From Oscillospiraceae bacterium MB08-C2-2 (GTDB taxonomy: Bacteria > Bacillota > Clostridia > Oscillospirales > Ruminococcaceae), in NCBI GenBank assembly GCA_035621215.1, contig CP141729.1, positions 2,750,944-2,814,943 of the forward strand: 64,000 nucleotides of DNA. The letters are read 5' to 3'. The notes beneath the pieces are model-generated. The model ran no database searches and was not told the origin of the DNA. It saw only the letters and a list, made by a program, of their open reading frames with translations. This document shows, piece after piece, positions 53,445 through 62,162 of the stretch. Within the stretch, counting starts at the first letter, position 1. Each line of letters starts with the position of its first letter. The position numbers and the translations under genes are program-made.

Positions 53445-53735
53445 ATGCTGGTGCTTATAACGTATGATGTAAATACCCAAGATGCACAGGGCAGCAGACG
53501 GCTGCGTAAGGTTTCAAAGGTCTGTGTCAACTACGGCCAGCGGGTGCAAAATTCTGTCTTTGAATGCCTGCTTTCGCCTGCTGAGCTGTGTGTAGTGAAA
53601 AGCCAATTGTTCAGCATTCTGGATGGAACCAAGGATAGCCTGCGAATTTATAACCTTGGCAACAGTTATAAAACACGCATTGAGCATTATGGCGCCAAGC
53701 AAACCTATTCCCCGGAAGAACCAATGATTTTTTAG
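53445..53735 (+). CDS. cas2: Cas2 (type I-C)
   Basis: 96 residues with LITYDVNTQ (conserved Asp at residue 8), RRLRKVSKVCVNYGQRVQNSVFECLL and a C-terminal beta strand. It is the structural partner of Cas1. The stop codon TAG is at the base of the leader hairpin. Confidence 0.97.
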   Translation: MLVLITYDVNTQDAQGSRRLRKVSKVCVNYGQRVQNSVFECLLSPAELCVVKSQLFSILDGTKDSLRIYNLGNSYKTRIEHYGAKQTYSPEEPMIF

Positions 53736-53777
53736 TGCGAACCCCAAGTGCACATAGAAATACGGGGGGATTCGCAC
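53735..53777 (+). promoter_or_regulatory. Conserved-type hairpin at the cas2/leader junction
   Basis: GTGCGAACCCC (53735-53745) can pair with GGGG (53764 on) and TTCGCAC (53771-53777). It may end the cas transcript and separate it from the array promoter. Confidence 0.6.
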
Positions 53778-53893
53778 AGGTGTTTTTGTAAAAATATGTC
53801 TTGAAAATGCTCACTGTATAATGGGTTTAGTTCTTTTGTGGTTATAACGCTGACTTTTAAGCGGATTATAGCCCGAAATTTATATGTTCCACC
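53778..53893 (+). promoter_or_regulatory. CRISPR leader
   Basis: An AT-rich stretch between the cas2-side hairpin and the first repeat. A TATAAT hexamer at 53817-53822 preceded by TG is a candidate -10 for pre-crRNA transcription. The position next to cas2, and repeat decay at the opposite end, mark this as the leader side. Confidence 0.75.
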
Positions 53894-56893
53894 GTCGCTC
53901 CTCCTGCGAGGAGCGTGGATTGAAATGTGACAATGATGCACTTTGGATACCGTTCATGGAGTCGCTCCTCCTGCGAGGAGCGTGGATTGAAATATGAAGG
54001 CATACATGAGCATTGCCAGAAGGGCAACCCGTCGCTCCTCCTGCGAGGAGCGTGGATTGAAATAAATCAATTTTTCCCCACTCAGTACTAGGCATCCAGT
54101 CGCTCCTCCTGCGAGGAGCGTGGATTGAAATAAAACGAGCAGTGATATACCCCATATCATTCCGGGGTCGCTCCTCCTGCGAGGAGCGTGGATTGAAATA
54201 GAAAAACAACAAGCAAAGCAAACCCCACAGCAAGTCGCTCCTCCTGCGAGGAGCGTGGATTGAAATAAAACGAGCAGTGATATACCCCATATCATTCCGG
54301 GTCGCTCCTCCTGCGAGGAGCGTGGATTGAAATCGCTTTCCAATACTCGTCTTTAGCAAGTGCCTCGGGTCGCTCCTCCTGCGAGGAGCGTGGATTGAAA
54401 TATGAAGGCATATAGGAGCATGGCCAGAAGGGCAAGTCGCTCCTCCTGCGAGGAGCGTGGATTGAAATTTTGCGGTAAAGACCGGATTCAAAGCGAGCAC
54501 TGGTCGCTCCTCCTGCGAGGAGCGTGGATTGAAATAAAATACCGGGCAAGGATGGTGGAATCAAAGCGATAGTCGCTCCTCCTGCGAGGAGCGTGGATTG
54601 AAATCTCAATCAAAGATAAAAAAGGAGTTAAATGCTCAGGTCGCTCCTCCTGCGAGGAGCGTGGATTGAAATATTTAGAATAGCCTGCAGATTTCTAGCT
54701 ATTAGCTGTCGCTCCTCCTGCGAGGAGCGTGGATTGAAATAATTTTGCCAGCCGTTGGCGGAGCTTTTACCGGTGTCGCTCCTCCTGCGAGGAGCGTGGA
54801 TTGAAATAAAAACCATTTATTTGCCCTCCCACTCCGAAATCAGTCGCTCCTCCTGCGAGGAGCGTGGATTGAAATCAGCTCCACTTGCAGCGAGTGTGCC
54901 CACGACTGTTGGTCGCTCCTCCTGCGAGGAGCGTGGATTGAAATGTGAGGCTATCTTTGTGAGCAAAACGGTGCGGGGCGTCGCTCCTCCTGCGAGGAGC
55001 GTGGATTGAAATAGTTTATGGCGGCAATTCCACGCACTTTGCGTAGTCGCTCCTCCTGCGAGGAGCGTGGATTGAAATTATGTTGGATGCAGTGTGGTCT
55101 TTTTTGAATGCTGTCGCTCCTCCTGCGAGGAGCGTGGATTGAAATCCTCATTGATGTAAGTATCCCGGTCGGGTGTAAGTCGCTCCTCCTGCGAGGAGCG
55201 TGGATTGAAATAAAGCGTGACTGTAATATGTAATGACCGATAGCTGTCGCTCCTCCTGCGAGGAGCGTGGATTGAAATTTTACGATAAAGACCGGATTCA
55301 AACCGGGCGCTGGTCGCTCCTCCTGCGAGGAGCGTGGATTGAAATCTCACACCCGGAATAGCATCTGCGGGGTAGGGCTGTCGCTCCTCCTGCGAGGAGC
55401 GTGGATTGAAATCATAAATTAGGTCAAAATGCTGGACAAAAAAAATAAGTCGCTCCTCCTGCGAGGAGCGTGGATTGAAATTTTCAGCCCAGCAATCTCT
55501 TTACCGGCCGGAAGCGTCGCTCCTCCTGCGAGGAGCGTGGATTGAAATCTGTCGTATCCGGCATGGTTTTTTCTCCTTTTAGGTCGCTCCTCCTGCGAGG
55601 AGCGTGGATTGAAATTGGTCAAACAGCGTGATAGGTAGCCATCCGATTGGTCGCTCCTCCTGCGAGGAGCGTGGATTGAAATCAAGTGTGACTCTCTCAA
55701 ATCCATTGTGCCCTGGTAGTCGCTCCTCCTGCGAGGAGCGTGGATTGAAATGGCTATGCCCGGTCTGTCAGTGGCGGCGCTCTCTGTCGCTCCTCCTGCG
55801 AGGAGCGTGGATTGAAATGGGCTGTACATAAGCGGCTCAATTTGGATGACCCGTCGCTCCTCCTGCGAGGAGCGTGGATTGAAATGATTCCCAATGGAGT
55901 TGATGCGCCGGTGTTTGGCGTCGCTCCTCCTGCGAGGAGCGTGGATTGAAATATTATAACACCACCGAAACAAAAAATAGGGTTTTGTCGCTCCTCCTGC
56001 GAGGAGCGTGGATTGAAATAAAAGTAATCAATCCGGAATGCTGTGGGTTTGCAGTCGCTCCTCCTGCGAGGAGCGTGGATTGAAATAGAGCAAGACGGAG
56101 GTTATTGTTTTTAAAAGTGGTCGCTCCTCCTGCGAGGAGCGTGGATTGAAATTGAGTACTGGTTATTAGTATCCCGGGTGCGCACCGTCGCTCCTCCTGC
56201 GAGGAGCGTGGATTGAAATAAAAATCCACCCGAGATCAGAGTAATCAATCGTGTGTCGCTCCTCCTGCGAGGAGCGTGGATTGAAATCGTAAACTTGGCG
56301 TACCCGGTCTCCTTCGCCCGAGTCGCTCCTCCTGCGAGGAGCGTGGGTTGAAATTCTACACCAGAGGGGGCCACTTACTTGCCCAGCATGTCGCTCCTCC
56401 TGCGAGGAGCGTGGATTGAAATAATGCGAGATGCAAGTTCCTTTTGCTCGGCCGCGTCGCTCCTCCTGCGAGGGGCGTGGATTGAAATGGCTAGCGCACT
56501 AGAATATGTTGCGCAATCTGTCGTCGCTCCTCCTACGAGGAGCGTGGATTGAAATCCCTAAAAGCAAACGCAGCCGGGTGGCAATAGCCTGTCGCTCCTC
56601 TTGCGAGGAGCGTGGATTGAAATAAAGAGATTGCCTTGGGCTGTGGGGCTATTTTTAGTCGCTCCTCTTGCGAGGAGCGTGGATTGAAATCATCTTAAAG
56701 GTGAAATACACCTTTTACGCCGAAGGTCGCTCCTCTTGCGAGAAGCGCGAATTTAAACTATAATGAAAAAATGGCTACAGCATTTAGTGCATCATTGCTT
56801 CTCTTGCGAGGAGCGTGGATTGAAATTTGTCCTAAATTATGGTAATATAGAGTTGCCGAAGTCGCTCCTCCTGCGAGAAGCAGAAGCGTGGAG
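53894..56893 (+). CRISPR. Type I-C CRISPR array, about 45 repeat units
   Basis: Repeats of 33 bp (GTCGCTCC...GATTGAAAT with the stem CGCTCCTC-CTGC-GAGGAGCG) recur every 66-70 bp with unique spacers of 33-37 bp. I count repeats beginning at 53894, 53961, 54031 and so on to 56658 (42 units, the last few with single changes), then three decayed units at 56726, about 56794 and 56861. Decay at the far end fits a leader at 53.8 kb and transcription on the plus strand. Spacers 4 and 6 are the same sequence; spacers 2/8 and 9/21 are diverged pairs. The repeat end ATTGAAAT and the stem are typical of I-C. Confidence 0.99.
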
Positions 56894-57080
56894 TGAGAGG
56901 CTATCTGCGATTCAGTGAAAAATAGGTGAATTTATTTATACACTTCCTGATTGGAGAGTGCTATACTGAATTCAGCTTAAAACAGCGCTGGAATCTGTTT
57001 TGAAGTGGGAAAATGCCACCTATTCATGCCTTCGTGTGGTGGATACGGTTGGCCATATTGCGAGATGAAAGGAGAATGAT

Positions 57081-57695
57081 GTGCTGAATAAGTGGATCAA
57101 GGCTGTTTTGGGTGGAGCGGCCATCAGTGTTGGTGGGGTGGTTTACTGTTCGGTGGAAAACCACATTGCCGGGGCTTTTTTGTTTGCTGTTGGGCTTTTT
57201 ACCATTTATACCTTTGGGTTGAACCTTTATACGGGCAAGGTCTGCCTGATTCCGCAGAAGCCGCTTTCCTATTTTGGGGAGCTGGCGGTGATATATGCCG
57301 GAAACATTGTGGGAACAGTCGGCATGGGCTACCTTCTGCGAGGCACCAAACTGATACGTCTGGCGGAGACCGCCCAATCGTTGGCGTCTTCCAAGCTGGC
57401 GGATACACCGGGAAGTGCCTTTGTTATGTCTGTGCTGTGCGGCGTGATGATGTGTGTTGCGGTGCTGGGCTTTACCACCATTCAGGATGGTGTGGGCAAA
57501 TATTTGGCGTTGATTATGCCGGTTATGGTGTTTCTCGTTGCGGGGTTTGAGCACAGCATTGCCAACTTCTTTTATATATCACTGGCTAATTTGTGGAGCC
57601 TGAAGGCTATTGGATTTAGTATCATTTACGCTTTGGGAAATATGGCAGGCGGTGTTATTCTGCCCTTAGCCTCCAAGCTGCGTGAAAGTCACTGA
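57081..57695 (+). CDS. Formate/nitrite transporter-family protein, short form
   Basis: 204 residues with about six hydrophobic segments. Family signatures are present: FGLNLYTGKVCLI near residue 45 (compare GADLFT in FocA), and VFLVAGFEHSIANFFYI near 150-167, plus a closing GNMAGGVI. It is 60-80 residues shorter than FocA or NirC, mainly through short N terminus and loops, but with all core elements, so it looks like a compact family member rather than a truncation. GTG at 57081 follows AAAGGAG. About 190 bp of featureless sequence separates it from the CRISPR array. Confidence 0.85.
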   Translation: MLNKWIKAVLGGAAISVGGVVYCSVENHIAGAFLFAVGLFTIYTFGLNLYTGKVCLIPQKPLSYFGELAVIYAGNIVGTVGMGYLLRGTKLIRLAETAQSLASSKLADTPGSAFVMSVLCGVMMCVAVLGFTTIQDGVGKYLALIMPVMVFLVAGFEHSIANFFYISLANLWSLKAIGFSIIYALGNMAGGVILPLASKLRESH

Positions 57696-57725
57696 CCCAA
57701 CAGTCCGGTGCAGAATCATTGTGAA

Positions 57726-57760
57726 AAGAAGCCGATTGCGCAGATGCAATTGGCTTCTTT
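57726..57760 (+). terminator. Rho-independent terminator
   Basis: GAAGCCGATTGC (57728-57739) pairs with GCAATTGGCTTC (57746-57757, one G-U pair) followed by TTT. It ends the transporter transcript. Confidence 0.75.
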
Positions 57761-57816
57761 CGCTGTATGTGCTATTATTATGCAATCAACATAAAATTGC
57801 TGGGAGGAGAATGGAT

Positions 57817-58278
57817 ATGCTGATTAAAACAATAGCGGCAGAGCATAGGCTGGAGGCGCGATCTCTCATAGAAGCCGTTTTCATGCAATACGATGCCCCC
57901 GATTATTCTGCGCAAGGAGTCAGCACCTTCCAGTGCATTCTGGCGGATCAAAGCATGCTTGAGAGGCTGGATATGCTGGGCGCATACATTGAAAACAAGC
58001 TGGTGGGCGTTCTTGCGACCAAAAACAGCGGAGCCCACATCACCTTCTTTTTTGTAGATGGCCGGTATCACCGGAAGGGTATAGGAAAAGAGCTTTTCAA
58101 GCAAATGCTTGAGCAGAACAGCCAGCTTAAAATAACGGTGAATTCCTCCCCTTATGCGGTGGATGTATACAGGCGTTTGGGATTTGCCCCAGATGGTGAT
58201 GAATGTACCACAGACGGCATTCGATACACACCCATGACCTATAGCAGAATGCGCACCCAATCGCTTAGCGGTGAATAA
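57817..58278 (+). CDS. GNAT-family N-acetyltransferase
   Basis: 153 residues with the acetyl-CoA loop in FFVDGRYHRKGIGKELFKQML (about residues 73-93) and YRRLGFAPDGDE near the C terminus. Start: GGGAGGAGA fits ATG 57817 better than ATG 57811. Substrate unknown. A hairpin follows at 58277-58331. Confidence 0.87.
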   Translation: MLIKTIAAEHRLEARSLIEAVFMQYDAPDYSAQGVSTFQCILADQSMLERLDMLGAYIENKLVGVLATKNSGAHITFFFVDGRYHRKGIGKELFKQMLEQNSQLKITVNSSPYAVDVYRRLGFAPDGDECTTDGIRYTPMTYSRMRTQSLSGE

Positions 58279-58331
58279 AAACAACCCCAGCCGCCACGAG
58301 CCCGTAAGGCTCCAGCCGCTGGAGTTGTTTT
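58277..58331. terminator. Terminator between convergent genes
   Basis: AAAACAAC and CCAGC (58277-58290) pair with GCTGG and GTTGTTTT (58318-58331), with a small inner hairpin GAGCC/GGCTC. A and T runs on both sides suggest that it works in both directions. Confidence 0.7.
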
Positions 58332-58362
58332 AGCCGATATGTGTTGTAGATTCGCTGGAAGC

Positions 58363-58734
58363 TTACTTCTCAGCCTTCCACAAGCCGTGCAGGTTGCAGT
58401 ATTCATAAACGGTAAAGGGCTTATCCTGGCAGACACTAAAGGTAGCTTTGGGCTCCTGATCGGGGGTAAGCTTGGTATACTGTACCTTACCATCCTGCTC
58501 CACCAGAATGAACTGGATGAAATGCTCGGGGGTCATAGGATGGAGCACATCACCGACCTGTACTGTGAGGGTGTTGCCTTCCAGAGAAAAGGCGGGAACA
58601 TGCTTCTCCTGAGCGGCATCGGTGGTGTTGGCGTGCAGCAGGGAGATAGGCTCACCGCAGCATACCGGAACAGCGCCGGAATCCACTAGCTTTACGATAA
58701 TGTTTCCACATAATTTGCAGCGAAAAATTTCCAT
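58363..58734 (-). CDS. dfx: Desulfoferrodoxin (two-iron superoxide reductase)
   Basis: Reduces superoxide to peroxide without making oxygen, a defence of anaerobes. 123 residues: the N-terminal desulforedoxin domain has C6, C9, C25 and C26; the catalytic domain carries the centre II ligands H45, H65, H71, C113 and H116 (EKHVP, HPMTPEHF, CNLHGLW). All are intact. ATG at 58734 follows AAAGGAGAG; a longer frame to 58842 runs into the promoter region. Confidence 0.96.
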   Translation of the reverse strand: MEIFRCKLCGNIIVKLVDSGAVPVCCGEPISLLHANTTDAAQEKHVPAFSLEGNTLTVQVGDVLHPMTPEHFIQFILVEQDGKVQYTKLTPDQEPKATFSVCQDKPFTVYEYCNLHGLWKAEK

Positions 58735-58781
58735 TTTTCTCTCTCCTTTATAATCAATCTTTGATTGGTTGGGCAAAATTC

Positions 58782-58810
58782 TATAATAAAATTTAAAAAA
58801 TTTTATTATA
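58782..58810. promoter_or_regulatory. AT-rich palindrome upstream of dfx (operator candidate)
   Basis: TATAATAAAATTT (58782-58794) and AAATTTTATTATA (58798-58810) form a perfect 13-bp inverted repeat with a 3-base centre. It lies between the gene and a possible minus-strand promoter (TTGACT, 17 bp, TAAACT). It resembles Fur/PerR-family operators in base composition and symmetry but not exactly in spacing. Confidence 0.5.
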
Positions 58811-58877
58811 TTTAGTTTAGCGCAGAATAGGGTGGAAGTCAATCGAAAAATCTACAGAGTTGGTATGAATTGAAAGC

Positions 58878-58920
58878 AAAAAATCTCCGATGCTTCGTGT
58901 GAGGCACCGGAGATTTTTTT
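58878..58920. terminator. Terminator downstream of the isomerase gene
   Basis: AAAAAATCTCCG (58878-58889) pairs with CGGAGATTTTTT (58908-58919). Flanking A and T runs allow action on the minus-strand isomerase transcript. Confidence 0.85.
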
Positions 58921-58933
58921 ATTTTGTTAGGTC

Positions 58934-60250
58934 CTATTCGATGACTTCGAAATTCATCATTTGGGCAAAGCGTTTGAGAATGCTGCGGTATTCACCATAA
59001 ACAAAGGCAACGTGGTGGGCAAAGCCGTTGCTGATGACCGATTCCAGCAGTTCATCCATGCTCTGCTCAAAGCGCACCTTCACATAGGTGCCGGTGAGCT
59101 GTTTTTCCATAGGGATGGTATCGCCGGCGCACATAAACATTCTGGTTTTGCCCCGGGCGGTATCAATACGCATCATGTTGATGTGGCCATCCATCATAAC
59201 AAATCCGGCGGTTACACCCTTGCCACCGGCAAAGTATGTATCCAGACTCCGGTCGCTTTTGCCGTCCCACAGGTTTGCGGGGGCTACGCCACAGTGCCAC
59301 ATGAGGGCAAAGTTTTCTTCCAAATCCACCTGTGAAAGATCGGCAAGATAGGGAGTTTCCACACCCAGCGCCTTGGTTACCAGCATGGAAAGAGCACCTT
59401 CAATATCCCCTTCGCAGGAAAGAATGCGGCCCCGGGACTGCACAACCGACATGGAAGCACAAGGGGAGACCCCATAGGTAGCGGCAAATTCCGGCCAGCA
59501 ACGAACAGCTACGCAATCCAGCTTGTTTTTATCCATAAACTTTTCGATGCTGACACACAGCCCGGCCACCTTGCGCACCTGCTCATCGGTTACATCCTTG
59601 GTGGTAAAGAGCTTGCGGACCTTAACTTCTTCTTCATCCAGCTCCTGCTCGCTGACAGGCTGGCCAAACATATCGGCAATTTCATAGTGATCGATAAGAA
59701 TGCCGGTTTTGCGGTAAACATCCAGATCATCGGAGCCCACATTGAAAAAGCCGTGAGCCCGGTAGCCAACGATACCCACATGGGCGTTATCCAGAACAAC
59801 CTTGGCCCGCAGAGCTTTGAGCCATTCCTCATCAATCCAATCGCCAATGGTGTAGCTGATATTGTCATAGCCTGCCTTGTAAAGGTTGGAGGCGTTGAGA
59901 TTCAGGCCGCACACGGCATTGAGGCGGATTTTTCCACCATCATAGGGAAGCTCGTTGAAAGCCCACAGAAGAATCGGCTTTCTGACATGCTTGGCCAGCA
60001 CCAGTGCCAGATGCCCCAGATGAAAGGTTCCGCTGATGATCACCAGACCATCCACATTGGCGGCCAGCATTTTTTGAGCGGCGGCCTGCGCATCTTCCAC
60101 CTCGATGACAGCCTGCTCTTCGAACACAAAGTCGACCTCAGGCAGCTTCGTGCGCAACTCCTCCATCTTGTTGTTGTAAATCTCCTGTGCAGCTTTATGA
60201 TCATAGGTGGTTCTTACAAGGCAAACAACACCCAATGTTACCTTTTTCAT
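58934..60250 (-). CDS. L-fucose/L-arabinose isomerase-family protein
   Basis: 438 residues with the two-part fold of this family: an N-terminal Rossmann-like half (about 1-170; VDGLVIISGTFHLGHLALVLAKHV, KPILLWAFNELPYDGG) and a C-terminal half with CVAVRCWPEFAATYGVSPCASMSVVQSRG and ILSCEGDIEGALSML (about 265-310). It is shorter than FucI (about 590) and resembles the shorter family branch that includes isomerases for unusual sugars. Glu and Asp residues fit metal binding. Next to it are an EamA transporter and a NitT/TauT-type ABC transporter on the same strand, which hints at uptake and isomerisation of one substrate. ATG at 60250 follows AAGGAG. Confidence 0.82.
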   Translation of the reverse strand: MKKVTLGVVCLVRTTYDHKAAQEIYNNKMEELRTKLPEVDFVFEEQAVIEVEDAQAAAQKMLAANVDGLVIISGTFHLGHLALVLAKHVRKPILLWAFNELPYDGGKIRLNAVCGLNLNASNLYKAGYDNISYTIGDWIDEEWLKALRAKVVLDNAHVGIVGYRAHGFFNVGSDDLDVYRKTGILIDHYEIADMFGQPVSEQELDEEEVKVRKLFTTKDVTDEQVRKVAGLCVSIEKFMDKNKLDCVAVRCWPEFAATYGVSPCASMSVVQSRGRILSCEGDIEGALSMLVTKALGVETPYLADLSQVDLEENFALMWHCGVAPANLWDGKSDRSLDTYFAGGKGVTAGFVMMDGHINMMRIDTARGKTRMFMCAGDTIPMEKQLTGTYVKVRFEQSMDELLESVISNGFAHHVAFVYGEYRSILKRFAQMMNFEVIE

Positions 60251-60319
60251 TGGTTAACCCACTCCTTGTGTTTTATCTCAAAATTGAATAGAAAGTTTGA
60301 AAGGAAAATTTAAAAATTT

Positions 60320-61237
60320 TCAGGCTGTTTTTGGAGGGCGACTGTGCTTAAGGATCACGGCCACCGCCATAGCCAGCACAATTATTGTGCCAATGCATTT
60401 ATCTGCACCGGGGAGCTGCCGGGTTGTGACTGTCTCAAAGGCCAGAGCAAACACAGGAATCAGCAGCAGAATGATCTTCACAATCCAGACCGGGTGCTTG
60501 GCCAGTGCGCGGTAATAAAGGGTATAGATGCCCACCTGCCCAAGACCTGCCAGCATCACAATATACACCAGCGGTGTCTGGCTCCAAACCGCTCCCACTT
60601 GGGAAATCTCACCCACCACCAATGCGGCAGTGATGAAAAGCAAGCCGGCCACTGCGTTGTTGTAATAGGCAATCACACTGTTGATGCCCGATTTATCCTG
60701 ACTGCCGATGCGCTGCACCTCCATACGCTGTACCTTTTGGATGATAAATGCGTTGATGGATACAAACAAGGCGCTGAGCACAAAAAACAAATCGGTGGCC
60801 CGGAACTGCATGGCAAAGGGATTGATACCCATAACCAGCATGGCGCCTCCCAGCATGACAAAGGTCAGCAGCCAATCCAGCTTATCAAACTTTTCACGGT
60901 TGATAAACGCCGCCATGACCTGCACAAAGATCACATCCACCTTGAGCAGAACGGTGCCGGTTCCCGCTGAAGAATAGCGCAGTCCGATAAAGGAGGTGAA
61001 ATCCAGCAAAAAGCCCAGGCAGCCAATCAAAATCAGCCATGGCAGATAATTTTTGGGGCAGCGCAGCAGAGGCAGGCGCTTGCCGAAGGCCATGACCAAC
61101 GTGAGCAGCACAAAGGCCATAATCCGAACGGAGGAACCTGTTACAAAAGGGCTTAACTGCTTGTTTAGGGTATTGACAGCGATATAAAAGAGCGACCAGA
61201 CAAGGGAAAGCCACAGGACATTGCCATATTTTTTCAT
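60320..61237 (-). CDS. EamA/DMT-family transporter
   Basis: 305 residues with ten predicted hydrophobic helices and the internal duplication typical of the drug/metabolite transporter superfamily (the GLRYSSAGTGTVLLKVDVIFVQVMAAF segment in the first half, LAGLGQVGIYTLYYRALA in the second). Substrate unknown. It lies 69 bp upstream of the isomerase gene on the same strand and could export or import its substrate or product. The ribosome binding site before ATG 61237 is weak. Confidence 0.88.
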   Translation of the reverse strand: MKKYGNVLWLSLVWSLFYIAVNTLNKQLSPFVTGSSVRIMAFVLLTLVMAFGKRLPLLRCPKNYLPWLILIGCLGFLLDFTSFIGLRYSSAGTGTVLLKVDVIFVQVMAAFINREKFDKLDWLLTFVMLGGAMLVMGINPFAMQFRATDLFFVLSALFVSINAFIIQKVQRMEVQRIGSQDKSGINSVIAYYNNAVAGLLFITAALVVGEISQVGAVWSQTPLVYIVMLAGLGQVGIYTLYYRALAKHPVWIVKIILLLIPVFALAFETVTTRQLPGADKCIGTIIVLAMAVAVILKHSRPPKTA

Positions 61238-61320
61238 AAATGCTCATCTGCCCGATGCCACGGCGCAGATTGTGTCTCCTTGGAATATACTCAATGAACC
61301 CCAAGCGATTTCATTTTAAA

Positions 61321-61344
61321 GCCCCACGGGCAGTTCCGTGGGGC
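61321..61344 (-). terminator. Hairpin after the ABC transporter genes
   Basis: GCCCCACGG (61321-61329) pairs with CCGTGGGGC (61336-61344). On the minus strand it is followed by TTTAAAAT, so it may be a partial terminator between the ABC operon and the EamA gene. Confidence 0.6.
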
Positions 61345-61400
61345 CGCCCAAAGGCGGGTTCATTTGCATTGATCAGATAATTAAGATGCGCATAGGCGCC

Positions 61401-62147
61401 TTACCACCATTTGATCTGCTCGGTGATATACTGCCGCTTTTCAATAAACTCTGGGCTGGATACATTGCGGGGGCGGGGCAGATCAATCAGGGTTTCTTCC
61501 TTGATGGTGGTGGGCTTGTTGGAAAGAATCAGGCACCGCTCCGCCATATAAACCGCTTCTTCAATGTTATGGGTGATGAAGATGATAGTGGTTTTGGTTT
61601 TCTGCCACAGCTTGATCAGCTCATCCTCCAGCTTAAAGCGCAGCTCAATATCCAGCTGGCCATAAGGCTCATCCATCAGCAGAAGCTCCGGCTCGGTGGC
61701 AAAGGCTCTGGCGATAACCACACGCTGGAGCATAGAGGCGGAAAGCTGGCTGGGGTAGTAATCCCTGAACTCGGTGAGACCCACCATTTCCAGCACTTCA
61801 TCCACCTTTTGCTTTGTTTTCTCCTTGGAGGTATTCTTGATCTCAAGGCCAAAGGCGATGTTTTGCTCCACGTTCAGCCAGGGCATGGTGGAATATTCCT
61901 GAAAGATATAAGCGATGTTGTGCTTTTTGAGATCCACCGGCTCATCGTTGATATAGATTTCGCCGCTGGTGAGTGTATAGAGCTTGGATAAGCTGTTCAA
62001 AAAGGTGGTTTTTCCGCAGCCGGTGGGGCCTACAATGCACAGGAACTCGCCGTCGTGCACATTAAAGGAGATGTTATCCAGCACCAGCAGGTCACCAAAG
62101 GCCTTTGATATATTGACAGCCTTTACTTTAATATTCGAATCGTTCAC
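61401..62147 (-). CDS. NitT/TauT-type ABC transporter ATP-binding protein (second)
   Basis: 248 residues; Walker A GPTGCGKT near residue 39, signature LSASMLQRV (a variant of LSGGQ), Walker B LLLMDEPYGQLD. The DEPYGQLD form and overall pattern fit the nitrate/sulfonate/taurine importer class. The signature motif differs from the paralogue next door (LSGGMRQRV), so the two may form a heterodimer with one degenerate site. GTG at 62147 is the start. Fourth gene of the operon read from the right. Confidence 0.9.
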   Translation of the reverse strand: MNDSNIKVKAVNISKAFGDLLVLDNISFNVHDGEFLCIVGPTGCGKTTFLNSLSKLYTLTSGEIYINDEPVDLKKHNIAYIFQEYSTMPWLNVEQNIAFGLEIKNTSKEKTKQKVDEVLEMVGLTEFRDYYPSQLSASMLQRVVIARAFATEPELLLMDEPYGQLDIELRFKLEDELIKLWQKTKTTIIFITHNIEEAVYMAERCLILSNKPTTIKEETLIDLPRPRNVSSPEFIEKRQYITEQIKWW

Positions 62148-62162
62148 AGCTACCCAACCTTT

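Noticed and set aside
53880-56374. Several minus-strand frames with repeated peptides such as FQSTLLAGGAT and SIHAPRRRSD
   Set aside because: These are translations of the CRISPR repeats, not proteins.
57081-57695. Treating the short formate/nitrite-type transporter as a truncated pseudogene
   Set aside because: It has a good start, all core signatures and an intact end, so it looks like a compact family member.
58934-60250. Calling the isomerase-family gene fucI or araA
   Set aside because: It is considerably shorter than FucI, and the context (NitT/TauT-type importer) does not suit fucose or arabinose, so no symbol is given.
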